A stretch of DNA of 37,271 nt from Bacteroidia bacterium (GTDB lineage Bacteria; Bacteroidota; Bacteroidia; Bacteroidales; Azobacteroidaceae), in NCBI GenBank assembly GCA_025996865.1, contig BNTV01000041.1, positions 1 through 37,271 of the forward strand. The letters are read 5' to 3'. The notes under the pieces were generated by a model, which was given only the letters and a program-made list of their open reading frames with translations, had not been told where the DNA came from and ran no database searches. This document shows, piece by piece, positions 28,001 to 33,624 of the stretch. Every line of letters begins with the position of its first letter. Positions within the stretch are counted from its first letter, which is position 1. Made by a program: the position numbers and the translations under genes.

Positions 28001-28522
28001 GGCAATGTTCTCGTAAGCCAGACAAATCCATAAAACGGCAAAATCTTCTTCTTTTAAATTGAAAAGGTTAAATTCTTCAAAATCAATTGTATTTTCGATA
28101 TAAAACCGCAATTTTTCAAAATTGGAAATAATGACGTATACCGTTTTGCGATTATTGTTCTTATAGCCGAAAGCCTGCGATTCCACTTGTTTCAGGTCGG
28201 TGGTTTTGTGGTCTTTCAGTTCGATAACGCCACGCACTTCGCTGTTGATGAGTATTGCTCCGTCTGCTTTCTTGGAGTTGGTTTCATTTTTCTTCTCGGT
28301 AATCAGGTTGTAATTCGGTTCGGGATTGAGGGTATAACCGAGAATTTTCACAAAAAGTTCCCGCAGGAAACCCTCCTGAAACTGTTCCTCCTTGCTGTTG
28401 CGGATGTTTTCCTGAACTTCAGGATTCAGAAAGTAAGACGCATATAATTTGTATGCCTCCCCGATTTTGTTGGAAGATGCGGCAATTTGCTTTTTTAGGA
28501 CGGTATGTTGGAACAGGCTCAT
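25010..28522 (-). CDS. Type IIG restriction-modification enzyme with embedded HUH (Y1 transposase-like) domain
   Basis: A 1170-residue single-chain restriction and methyltransferase enzyme of the Eco57I-like class. ATG 28522 is preferred; GTG 28537 lies only 9 bases from the -7 box. Residues 80-105 hold a PD-(D/E)xK nuclease core: DGAILI with Asp87, then GVIELK with Glu101 and Lys103. The adenine methyltransferase has the AdoMet motif DPACGSGAF (442-450) and the catalytic NPPY (755-758). Between CGNSLI and GGFDVVIGNPPY an extra domain (about 568-735) is inserted, with FHVTTAIHDSRTSQRM, the HUH pair HLH (641-643) and candidate catalytic tyrosines 705 and 710. The C-terminal third is a TaqI-like recognition domain. 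Seven palindromes lie inside the frame, six of them coding KGINPL-like peptides. It heads an operon with the SIR2 gene. The frame is intact throughout. Confidence 0.85.
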   Translation of the reverse strand: MSLFQHTVLKKQIAASSNKIGEAYKLYASYFLNPEVQENIRNSKEEQFQEGFLRELFVKILGYTLNPEPNYNLITEKKNETNSKKADGAILINSEVRGVIELKDHKTTDLKQVESQAFGYKNNNRKTVYVIISNFEKLRFYIENTIDFEEFNLFNLKEEDFAVLWICLAYENIAKDLPKQLKNESTNNEDQITKQLYKDYSTFKRELYADILAHNKGINPLALFKKTQKLLDRLLFIFFAEDCNLLPPNSMSEIITQWENLKDMDEYKPLYERIKKYFGYMNMGFKGKKYDVFAYNGGLFKPDEILDSIVISDDVLRKHSLKLCQYDFASEVDVNILGHIFENSLSEIEEIATDIARGLNPLSNTNAVSKRKKDGVFYTPRYITTYIVENTLGKLCADKKIELAIDESEYFADKKRPKAETKKLADKLTVYRDWLLTLTICDPACGSGAFLNAALDFLMSEHRLLDELTAKLFGSAIVFPDIENTILENNLYGVDINEESVEIAKLALWLRTAKPQRKLNSLNNNIKCGNSLISPCPSSQGDKSPCQIEKAFDWQKEFPQVFKEKDKIAFHVTTAIHDSRTSQRMIDYKVREKRYNKGINPLVSSPIPLDDEDELIITKTIAEIVKDDNLNVLAYNICRDHLHILLVCEAEKLDKIVGKIKGRTARACNSNKGIHPLVKEGEERSVPLWTQKFGYKEITNHEQLYNTIEYIENNRIKHELPDNKGIHPLANTMLCTIEYAFRPEYTGGFDVVIGNPPYLSMTQTNTPDLNYYIDKYESVKTANSKNLYTLFNEKAVSLVKTNGMISFIIPEGFLKTRSYADCVKTMTDKGAITKAVYFEDWVFEDATTGSMIFEFIKNKEEHQFEEYLFNSSKEISKIEVKANPVIERYNKLDFPVLSDLANLFKGMAVKNRETFIFAEKEENPDIFLLGNCMDRYKFKQRYYTDYSKLTIVGGTKNKSKHDIFPRILIRRTGNFLCCVLLTEPALTESTLYSCSVMDNRLDIKYLLSILNSKLLTYVVRQNMITNAQAFPQIMMTDIQTLKIPYIGRKEQQPFIALADQMLSLNADLQAKRQRFLKRLSDNFNLDITRGLNPLSKFDELEFKQFLAELKKQKITLSLKQQDEWEEYFNEYQSECRNFVGQIEAADKEIDGLVYALYGLTEEEKKIVENK
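25241..25260. repeat. In-frame palindrome copy 1
   Basis: CAAGGGGTTTAAACCCCTTG, a perfect palindrome (22 bp with the flanking A and T). In the gene it reads RGLNPL at residues 1089-1094. Confidence 0.92.
26335..26354. repeat. In-frame palindrome copy 2
   Basis: CAAGGGGATGAATCCCCTTG; the arms pair perfectly around a two-base centre. It reads NKGIHPL at residues 723-729, near the end of the HUH domain. Confidence 0.92.
26491..26510. repeat. In-frame palindrome copy 3
   Basis: CAAGGGGATGAATCCCCTTG, identical to copy 2, flanked by TTGA on the left and TTA on the right. It reads NKGIHPL at residues 671-677, within the HUH domain. Confidence 0.92.
26716..26735. repeat. In-frame palindrome copy 4
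   Basis: CAAGGGGATTAATCCCCTTA; only the last base breaks the symmetry. It reads NKGINPL at residues 596-602, between the first strand and the HLH motif of the HUH domain. Confidence 0.9.
26886..26905. repeat. In-frame palindrome copy 5, read in a different frame
   Basis: CAAGGGGATTTATCCCCTTG, preceded by TTTGA like several other copies. Here the gene reads it one base out of register as QGDKSPC (residues 540-546), so the DNA and not the peptide is shared between copies. Confidence 0.9.
27437..27456. repeat. In-frame palindrome copy 6
   Basis: CAAGGGGTTTAAACCCCTTG, identical to copy 1 and preceded by TTTGA. It reads RGLNPL at residues 357-362, before the methyltransferase AdoMet motif. Confidence 0.92.
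27859..27878. repeat. In-frame palindrome copy 7
   Basis: CAAGGGGATTAATCCCCTTG, a perfect palindrome. It reads KGINPL at residues 216-221, between the nuclease and methyltransferase domains. Confidence 0.92.
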
Positions 28523-28545
28523 AATCTTTTTTTTCACGCGCTATG

Positions 28546-28576
28546 CAAAGGTATTGATTTTCATTCAATTTTTAAA
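28546..28576 (-). promoter_or_regulatory. Probable promoter of the type IIG-SIR2 operon
   Basis: On the minus strand TACCTTTG (28546-28553) fits TAnnTTTG, with TTTA 19 bases upstream (28573-28576) as a near-match -33 box. It lies within the tail of the mobilisation pseudogene and makes ATG 28522 the better start for the restriction gene. Confidence 0.6.
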
Positions 28577-28888
28577 TATTTCCCTTCAGATTCCTTCGTC
28601 AATTCAATAATCCTCCTGTCCAAAGCCACTAATTCTATCGTTGCTTTTTCCAACTTATACAGCATCGCAAGGGCTTTTTTCCGTAAAAGTCGCTTTCAAG
28701 TGCTTAACTACCTGATTGTAATTCAATCCTATTGCGCGAAATTGCGAATGAAATGTTGTCAGTCGCATATAGTAACCCACTGCCGCCTTGTCCAATTTTG
28801 CATACTTGATTTCGCGTTTGAACAGGCAAGTCTTAATGAACTTTGCAGCGTTGTATTTTAATATGTGCAGAGGAATGAAATCCTGCAA
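28561..28888 (-). pseudogene. Frameshifted, 5'-truncated plasmid mobilisation protein
   Basis: The frame reads AAKFIKTCLFKREIKYAKLD, then YYMRLTTFHSQFRAIGLNYN and QVVKHLKATFTEK. This resembles the accessory mobilisation (relaxosome, MobC-like) proteins of Bacteroides-type transposons and plasmids. At a run of six A on the minus strand (28675-28680) the frame shifts. With one base removed it continues ALAMLYKLEKATIELVALDR and ends KYLKIE at 28561. The N-terminal part of the family is missing, and no relaxase gene follows. It is a remnant of a mobile element next to tRNA-His. Family recognition rests on memory of the FRAIGxNYNQVVKxLK pattern. Confidence 0.7.
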
Positions 28889-28964
28889 GGGCGAAGTGGA
28901 AAAGATAAAACTTTCGGAAGCGAAGAAAGCGGGGAAAACTGCTTGCGGGTATTGTTACAGGTAA
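28875..28964 (+). pseudogene. Zinc-ribbon-like C-terminal tail on the plus strand
   Basis: From ATG 28875 a 29-residue frame reads MKSCKGEVEKIKLSEAKKAG followed by KTACGYCYR. The C...EAKKAGKTxCxxC spacing resembles Ada-like zinc-binding tails found at the end of some nucleases and phage proteins. It could be a remnant or a very small gene. Nothing upstream in frame supports a longer protein. Confidence 0.3.
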
Positions 28965-28975
28965 AAATATGGAAT

Positions 28976-29000
28976 ATTATTTAGAATAATTCTAAATAAT
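28976..29000. promoter_or_regulatory. 25-bp palindrome of Fur/PerR-box type
   Basis: ATTATTTAGAA-TAA-TTCTAAATAAT has perfect 11-bp arms. Its core TTAGAAT-A-ATTCTAA has the 7-1-7 symmetry of Fur-family operators. It lies 66 bases before the small gene pair at 29066-29672. Confidence 0.5.
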
Positions 29001-29017
29001 AAAAACATTCCTGTATT

Positions 29018-29039
29018 TAGCTAAAATTAGCTACATTTG
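29018..29039 (+). promoter_or_regulatory. Promoter -7 box overlapped by a palindrome
   Basis: TACATTTG (29032-29039) fits TAnnTTTG, 26 bases before ATG 29066. A 7-2-7 palindrome TAGCTAA-AA-TTAGCTA (29018-29033) overlaps the box, so a repressor bound there would block transcription. No clear -33 element is visible. Confidence 0.5.
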
Positions 29040-29065
29040 TATCGTTAATAACTAACACAAGTAAT

Positions 29066-29266
29066 ATGAGAAAGATAATTAACAATATGCAAGGAATATT
29101 TATCAGGTCTTATTACTCCAGTCTAAATGACATTTTATCGGATATTTACGGATTGGAATACATTGGAGCTAAAAACGATAAGAAAAACATAAGTAACGAT
29201 GTATCCAACTTGTTTTTAGATTTAAATTTTTCCATAAAAGAGGCAAAAGCCAAATTAAACAACTGA
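29066..29266 (+). CDS. Small protein of unknown function (66 aa)
   Basis: A 66-residue protein, not recognised. It is predicted largely helical and soluble, with YYSSLNDILSDIYGLEYIGA and a C-terminal helix FSIKEAKAKLNN. It has a promoter-like box 26 bases upstream and ends only 4 bases before the DUF2335 gene, so the two are co-transcribed. Its position suggests a partner or regulator of the membrane protein; there is no sequence evidence for either role. Confidence 0.6.
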   Translation: MRKIINNMQGIFIRSYYSSLNDILSDIYGLEYIGAKNDKKNISNDVSNLFLDLNFSIKEAKAKLNN

Positions 29267-29270
29267 TAAA

Positions 29271-29672
29271 ATGGCAAAGCAACAACAGCACACGAGGGCA
29301 ATAGCTGATAGGAATCGCGGAGTCATAGAACAACAGACTATTGTAGATGACAATCCGCTCCCTTCTTCCGAAGAGCTATCAAAATTAAAGGAAATAGACC
29401 CTAAAATAATTGAATGGATATTGCAAAGGGCAGAAAAAGAACAGGATACCAGATTGAATTTTAATACCGAAAGAATAAAACTGGCCAATAAAGAAATGGG
29501 CATTGCAAAAACTTCTCTTTGGCTTGCTTTTTCATTAGCATTGTCAATATTTGTTCTTAGCGGACTATTTATATATTTTGGAAAAGAAATCGCCGGAACT
29601 GTTTTTGGTAGTGTTGGTATTTTTATTGTCGTACAAGCATTTTTGAGATTCGGTAGAAAAGAAAAACAATAA
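29271..29672 (+). CDS. DUF2335-type membrane protein
   Basis: A 133-residue protein with an acidic, proline-containing N-terminal part (NPLPSSEELSKLKEIDPKII). The helix EWILQRAEKEQDTRLNFNTE follows. Two membrane segments are at about residues 82-103 and 106-125, with a basic tail RKEKQ. The combination of a P-L-P start, a RAEKEQxxR helix and a C-terminal hairpin of membrane helices fits DUF2335, a family common in prophages and islands. Its function is unknown; the cytoplasmic domain may sense a ligand while the hairpin sits in the membrane. It is the second gene of a two-gene unit flanked by related palindromes. Confidence 0.68.
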   Translation: MAKQQQHTRAIADRNRGVIEQQTIVDDNPLPSSEELSKLKEIDPKIIEWILQRAEKEQDTRLNFNTERIKLANKEMGIAKTSLWLAFSLALSIFVLSGLFIYFGKEIAGTVFGSVGIFIVVQAFLRFGRKEKQ

Positions 29673-29753
29673 ATTAATAATAGTTATGATATGCTTATGC
29701 CATTTTTGAAAAAGAAAAGTGTAAAATAGAGTATTGAGCCGGATGTGTACATT

Positions 29754-29816
29754 TCAATATTTCAACGATTCAAACAATTCAAAGGCCTCTTTGTTTTCCG
29801 AATACCTTTCAGCCTT
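29754..29816 (-). pseudogene. Possible orphan protein tail (20 codons)
   Basis: On the minus strand KAERYSENKEAFELFESLKY runs to a stop at 29754 with no start or upstream part. The composition looks like a genuine helical protein end, perhaps of the element once integrated at the tRNA, but it is too short to classify. The rest of 29673-29838 shows nothing. Confidence 0.25.
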
Positions 29817-29838
29817 ACAACTTGATTAAAGTTATAAC

Positions 29839-29859
29839 TATTTAGACGGATTCTAAATA
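29839..29859. promoter_or_regulatory. Second, degenerate copy of the TTTAGA palindrome
   Basis: TATTTAGA-CGGAT-TCTAAATA has perfect 8-bp arms and resembles the palindrome at 28976-29000, from which it differs in the centre. It overlaps the T-run of the tRNA-His terminator. Confidence 0.4.
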
Positions 29860-29889
29860 AAAAAAGTGTGTAACTATCTGTAACACACT
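29856..29889 (-). terminator. Terminator of tRNA-His
   Basis: On the minus strand AGTGTGT (29889-29883) pairs with ACACACT (29871-29865), and the stem is followed by TTTTTTTATTT. It lies 25 bases after the tRNA. Confidence 0.75.
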
Positions 29890-29914
29890 CTCTTTTCGTT
29901 CTTGTTATTATTTT

Positions 29915-29988
29915 GGTGGAAGATGGGGTTCGAACCCACGACCCTCAGAACCACAACCTGATGCTCTAACCAACTGAGCTACGACCAC
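29915..29988 (-). tRNA. tRNA-His (anticodon GTG)
   Basis: On the minus strand the 74 bases fold as a cloverleaf: D arm GCTCAGTTGGTTAGAGC, anticodon arm TCAGG-TTGTGGT-TCTGA with anticodon GTG, and T arm GTGGG-TTCGAAC-CCCAT. A genomic G precedes position 1 and can serve as G-1 opposite C73, the hallmark of tRNA-His. CCA is not encoded. Read strictly, acceptor pairs 5-68 (T-T) and 6-67 (C-T) do not pair. It has a near-perfect promoter and a terminator. It forms the right edge of the accessory island. Confidence 0.93.
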
Positions 29989-30006
29989 CATGTTTCTTTT
30001 GCGGTG

Positions 30007-30037
30007 CAAAGATACAACTTTGTTTCAAATCTACAAA
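30007..30037 (-). promoter_or_regulatory. Bacteroidota-type promoter of tRNA-His
   Basis: On the minus strand TTTG (30034-30037) and TATCTTTG (30007-30014) are exactly 19 bases apart, 18 bases before the tRNA 5' end. Confidence 0.82.
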
Positions 30038-30096
30038 TATTTGCGAATAATTTTTTTTTTTCTTAATAATTATGTTATTTTTCAACAAAACTTTAT

Positions 30097-30104
30097 TATT
30101 TTTG
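30097..30104 (+). promoter_or_regulatory. Candidate -7 box of uxuA
   Basis: TATTTTTG fits TAnnTTTG, 43 bases before the uxuA ATG. A -33 TTTG at the right distance is not clear. Confidence 0.45.
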
Positions 30105-30147
30105 CACTCGCAAAAACTCTGTAGCTTGATTGCTAAAAATTCACTGT

Positions 30148-31302
30148 ATGGAGAAAACTTGGAGATGGTTTGGAAAAAATGATATTATTAGCCTTTTTGA
30201 TTTGAAGCAAATCGGTGTAGAGGGAATAGTTACCGCTTTACATCATATTCCAAACGGAGAAATTTGGCCAATAGATGAAATCCTCGATTTGAAACACTAT
30301 ATCGAAGATGCGGGTTTGCGTTGGTCGGTAGTCGAAAGTCTTCCCGTATCGGAATCCATTAAATTTGCCGGTACGGATAGAGATCAACTCATTGGAAACT
30401 ACAAAATTAGCTTGGCTAATTTGGGCAAGTGCGGAATTAGGACGCTTTGCTATAATTTTATGCCGGTTATTGACTGGATTCGCACCGACCTAAAACGCAA
30501 ACAGGCCAGTGGAACTTATACTTTGTACTTCGATAAAATCCGTTTTGCCTATTTCGACATCTATATCCTTGAACGGGAGAATGCTGCAGCCGATTATCCC
30601 GATGAAATCGTTCGTCAGGTACATGAATTGGATAAGACCATTACTTCTCAGGAAAAGGATGAACTGATAGATACGATTATCGTTAAGACACAAGGTTTTA
30701 TCAATGGAAATATCCGGGAAGGCGAACAACATCCGGTGGCTATTTTCAAACGGTTATTAGCGAATTACAAAGGGATTGATAAACAGCAACTACGCGAAAA
30801 CCTGAAATATTTTTTGGAACGGGTAATTCCCGTAGCCGAAGAATATGACGTAAATCTTTGTATCCATCCCGATGATCCTCCTTTTGCCGTTTTGGGTTTG
30901 CCGCGTATTGTGACCAACGAAGAAGACATTGCCTGGTTGTTGAATGCAGTTGATAATACTCACAATGGCTTGACTTTTTGCGCCGGCTCGCTCAGTTCGG
31001 GTATTCATAACGATGTTCCGGCTTTAGCGCGAAAATTTGCTTCCCGCACGCATTTTGTACATCTGCGGAGTACGGATGTTCTGCCGAACGGCGATTTCAT
31101 TGAAGCTTCCCACTTGGCGGGAAGAGCTAATCTTAAAGAACTGATTCGTATATTCAAACCTTATCCGGAACTTCCCATGCGGGTTGATCACGGCCCTTTG
31201 ATGTTGTCGGATATAGATAAAAAATACAACCCCGGTTATTCTTTTTTAGGGCGCATGTTTGCTTTTGCCGAAGTTTCCGGAATGATGACGGCTTTAGAGT
31301 AA
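30148..31302 (+). CDS. uxuA: Mannonate dehydratase
   Basis: A 384-residue cytoplasmic enzyme that dehydrates D-mannonate to 2-keto-3-deoxy-gluconate in the hexuronate (glucuronate) pathway. The start ATG 30148 gives the conserved MEKTWRWFGKNDIISL; an in-frame TTG 18 bases upstream is less likely. Family landmarks are GIVTALHHIPNGEIWP near the N terminus, LCIHPDDPPFAVLGLPRIV, LTFCAGSLSSGIHNDV, FVHLRSTDVLPNGDFIEASH and MRVDHGPLM, which carry the metal-binding His, Cys and Asp residues. Length is as expected. Unusually, no uxuB or other hexuronate gene is adjacent; an ECF sigma gene follows after 18 bases on the same strand. Confidence 0.94.
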   Translation: MEKTWRWFGKNDIISLFDLKQIGVEGIVTALHHIPNGEIWPIDEILDLKHYIEDAGLRWSVVESLPVSESIKFAGTDRDQLIGNYKISLANLGKCGIRTLCYNFMPVIDWIRTDLKRKQASGTYTLYFDKIRFAYFDIYILERENAAADYPDEIVRQVHELDKTITSQEKDELIDTIIVKTQGFINGNIREGEQHPVAIFKRLLANYKGIDKQQLRENLKYFLERVIPVAEEYDVNLCIHPDDPPFAVLGLPRIVTNEEDIAWLLNAVDNTHNGLTFCAGSLSSGIHNDVPALARKFASRTHFVHLRSTDVLPNGDFIEASHLAGRANLKELIRIFKPYPELPMRVDHGPLMLSDIDKKYNPGYSFLGRMFAFAEVSGMMTALE

Positions 31303-31320
31303 TCTATAATTTTGTAAATA

Positions 31321-31875
31321 ATGAAGTTGTATAACGAAGAGGAAACATTGAAACAATTGAAGAGTGCCGACCCCAATCTACAAAGGAAAGCATTCGAACA
31401 AATTGTTTCTTTTTATAGTGAAAAGTTATACCGGCAAATTCGAAAAATGGTGTTGTCTCATGATGATACCAATGACTTGTTACAGAATACTTTTATAAAA
31501 GCATGGATGAACATTGACCTTTTCCGGGGAGATGCCAAATTATCCACTTGGCTTTACAAAATCGCTGTTAATGAATCAATTACTTTCCTGAATAAACAAC
31601 ATGCACAAAATAATATTTCAATAGATGATAAAGACGCTTTTCTGGTCGAGAGATTGGAAGGCGACGAATATTTTGACGGAGATGCACTTCAAATGAAATT
31701 ACAAAAGGCCATTCTTACATTGCCCGAAAAGCAGAAATTAGTTTTCAATATGCGCTATTATGAAGAAATGCCTTATGAAGAAATGTCGGAAATATTAGGG
31801 ACTTCCATCGGTGCGTTGAAAGCATCTTACCACCATGCCGCAAAAAAAATAGAAGAATTTTTAAATCGTGATTAA
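31321..31875 (+). CDS. ECF-type RNA polymerase sigma factor
   Basis: A 184-residue sigma-70 family factor with only regions 2 and 4. Region 2 (about 25-90) contains DDTNDLLQNTFIKAWMNI and GDAKLSTWLYKIAVNES. Region 4 (about 130-182) contains LPEKQKLVFNMRYYEEMPYE, EMSEILGTSIGALKASYHHA. It is the first gene of a three-gene unit with a membrane protein and a Spy-like protein, the common envelope-stress layout in Bacteroidota. A TAATTTTG box lies in the gap after uxuA but very close to the ATG, so it may be transcribed from elsewhere. Its target promoters are not visible. Confidence 0.92.
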   Translation: MKLYNEEETLKQLKSADPNLQRKAFEQIVSFYSEKLYRQIRKMVLSHDDTNDLLQNTFIKAWMNIDLFRGDAKLSTWLYKIAVNESITFLNKQHAQNNISIDDKDAFLVERLEGDEYFDGDALQMKLQKAILTLPEKQKLVFNMRYYEEMPYEEMSEILGTSIGALKASYHHAAKKIEEFLNRD

Positions 31876-31926
31876 ACTTTTCACGCATAATCATGTCTAT
31901 ATGATACAAGGAAGGAATGTGTGGTT

Positions 31927-32337
31927 ATGGGAAAAGATGTTATTAAAATAGAAACAATCGCAAAAATTGATCCGTTTAGAGTGCCGGAAGGGTATTTTGA
32001 GGGTTTTATTGCCGATATAATGTTGAAGTTGCCTGAGCGTCCTGTCGAAAATCCAAAAGTAATTAGTTTGTGGGAAAGAGTAAAACCGTGGGTATATATG
32101 GCTGCGATGTTTGCAGGTATTGCGTTAATGCTTAATTTATTTGCAAAAAATCCCAATAACGGGCAAGACAGTGTATCAACTTATGCTTCCCAAGGTCTTA
32201 ATCTAACTTCTTCCAATGATATAGAAGATTTTTACCATTATTATGAAGATGAATTAACTAAAATTGTATATAATGATACAATAGCGAATTTTCTGGGAGA
32301 CGTAGAAATAAAAGATAATTACCTTAACACAAAATAA
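31927..32337 (+). CDS. Single-pass membrane protein, probable anti-sigma factor
   Basis: A 136-residue protein. ATG 31927 is chosen because GGAAGGAA lies upstream at a fitting distance; GTG 31921 is an alternative. The N-terminal region (KIDPFRVPEGYFEGFIADIM) is cytoplasmic and matches the opening PFxVPEGYFE of proteins that follow ECF sigma genes in Bacteroidota. One membrane helix at about residues 57-74 (VYMAAMFAGIALMLNLFA) precedes an acidic periplasmic tail (DIEDFYHYYEDELTKIVYND). Lying between the sigma factor and the Spy-like gene, it probably holds the sigma factor at the membrane. No zinc-anti-sigma motif is seen, so this role is inferred from context. Confidence 0.72.
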   Translation: MGKDVIKIETIAKIDPFRVPEGYFEGFIADIMLKLPERPVENPKVISLWERVKPWVYMAAMFAGIALMLNLFAKNPNNGQDSVSTYASQGLNLTSSNDIEDFYHYYEDELTKIVYNDTIANFLGDVEIKDNYLNTK

Positions 32338-32343
32338 GAGTAT

Positions 32344-32808
32344 ATGCAAAAGAAATTAGTATTGCTGTTATTACTTAGTTTTGTCGGACTGAATTTTCAT
32401 CTTTTTGCACAAGATGACAAAAAGAAAGCCGAGTTTGAATCTTTTAAAATAAGAAGAATTGGTTTTATTACAAAAGCGATGAATTTGACGACCGATGAAG
32501 CTAAAGTTTTTTGGCCTTTATGCAATGAGTTACAAGAAAAGAAATTTTCTCTGAATCAGCGAGTAAGAAGAGCAATACGTGAATTTAATAAAGCGGAAAA
32601 AGAAGGTAAAACGCACACACAAGAAGAGTATTTGAATTTGATAAAACTGGCTGCGGACATTCAAGTGCAGGAAGCCAAATTAGATCAAGAATATATAACT
32701 AAATTTGCCGAAGTAATTCCGGCCCAAAAGATTTTTCTTTATCAGGAAGCTGAGCGGCAATTTGCCCGGGAAATGCTGGTACAGCAATGGAGTAATCATC
32801 CAAAATAG
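32344..32808 (+). CDS. Periplasmic Spy/CpxP-like stress protein
   Basis: A 154-residue exported protein with signal peptide MQKKLVLLLLLSFVGLNFHL ending before DDKKK. The mature part is a charged helical protein with FESFKIRRIGFITKAMNLTT, EEAKVFWPLCNE-like spacing (TTDEAKVFWPLCNELQEKKF) and a long heptad-like helix. This is like the LTxxQ/Spy class of chaperones and its Bacteroidota relatives that detect metal or envelope stress. It starts 6 bases after the membrane gene, so it is the third gene of the sigma unit. It may feed stress information back to the anti-sigma protein. The class is fairly clear, the stimulus is unknown. Confidence 0.75.
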   Translation: MQKKLVLLLLLSFVGLNFHLFAQDDKKKAEFESFKIRRIGFITKAMNLTTDEAKVFWPLCNELQEKKFSLNQRVRRAIREFNKAEKEGKTHTQEEYLNLIKLAADIQVQEAKLDQEYITKFAEVIPAQKIFLYQEAERQFAREMLVQQWSNHPK

Positions 32809-32919
32809 AGTCACTCTCAATGCTTTCAAACACAGGGTTTTATTGCTGACCCGCTTTTTACTTTAACAAATGGGTAAAAACCATAACTATTCTTTTCAGG
32901 AAAGATAGCTATCGTTTAG

Positions 32920-32963
32920 AAAAAAGATAAGCCCCTCTTGGTAAAAAGGAGCTTATCTTTTTT
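32920..32963 (+). terminator. Bidirectional terminator between convergent operons
   Basis: AAAAAAGATAAGC (32920-32932) pairs with GCTTATCTTTTTT (32951-32963), extended by CCT/AGG. With A before and T after the stem it can work on both strands, for the Spy-like gene and for the gene ending at 32997. The remainder of 32809-32996 holds nothing. Confidence 0.85.
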
Positions 32964-32996
32964 AATTTGTTGGGAGAAGATATGAAAACGACGGAT

Positions 32997-33623
32997 TCAA
33001 TACAACGAATAATTACTGGTCGAATCTTTCTCAATAACAACTTTATCTATATTTCCGGAAATATATAATGTGGCGTTATTTTCCAATTTGGCGGAAATTT
33101 GATTGATCGTATGTGAATACAAATCCACTCTTGTGTTATTGGCTTGCAGAAGAAAATTTTCGATATGAGTATCATTGAATAGAACATTGGCATCTTGGGC
33201 AAACACCGATAAAGAATCCAAATTAAGATTCCTTAAATTGATACGGCTTCCCTCTTTTGCCACAAGCGATGACAATTGTTTCGAAACATTTAAATACAAA
33301 TTCACAGATACCAAGTTCCCTGTATCCAAAAAATAAAGCGTATCGCCGCTGATTCGATACGGATTTTTCGGTTCATCTTCTTTTTCGGGATAATAGAACG
33401 TCAAACGGCAGCTATCGCTTTGCTCAATGGTAAATTGAGTATTTGATTCTGCTACAATTACGGAAAAATTAGCTAAACCGGCTGCGTCATTTGAAGATAG
33501 AGTCATTTCCATTACGCCCGGATGGTAATCGTTTTCATGGCCTCTTGCGGCAATAAACAAAACCAATATTCCTCCTATAATGCATGTAAAAAATGCGATA
33601 ACTATATAATTACTTGTTTTCAT
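32997..33623 (-). CDS. Membrane-anchored GIN-like (adhesin-head) protein
   Basis: A 208-residue protein with one N-terminal membrane helix (about 6-26, IVIAFFTCIIGGILVLFIAA) and an exported beta-rich domain. The second half repeats a strand pattern: GSRINLRNLNLDSLSVFAQD, ANVLFNDTHIENFLLQANNT, ENNATLYISGNIDKVVIEKD. This is the ladder seen in DUF2807/GIN-type domains of Bacteroidota. It is the last gene of the ABC / permease / GntR unit, following after one base, so it is regulated with it. The role is unknown; such domains are thought to act at the cell surface or envelope. Family assignment is moderate. Confidence 0.65.
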   Translation of the reverse strand: MKTSNYIVIAFFTCIIGGILVLFIAARGHENDYHPGVMEMTLSSNDAAGLANFSVIVAESNTQFTIEQSDSCRLTFYYPEKEDEPKNPYRISGDTLYFLDTGNLVSVNLYLNVSKQLSSLVAKEGSRINLRNLNLDSLSVFAQDANVLFNDTHIENFLLQANNTRVDLYSHTINQISAKLENNATLYISGNIDKVVIEKDSTSNYSLY

Positions 33624-33624
33624 T

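Noticed and set aside
28505..28861. A 118-codon plus-strand frame
   Set aside because: It is the antisense of the mobilisation pseudogene, whose minus-strand protein is recognisable across two frames.
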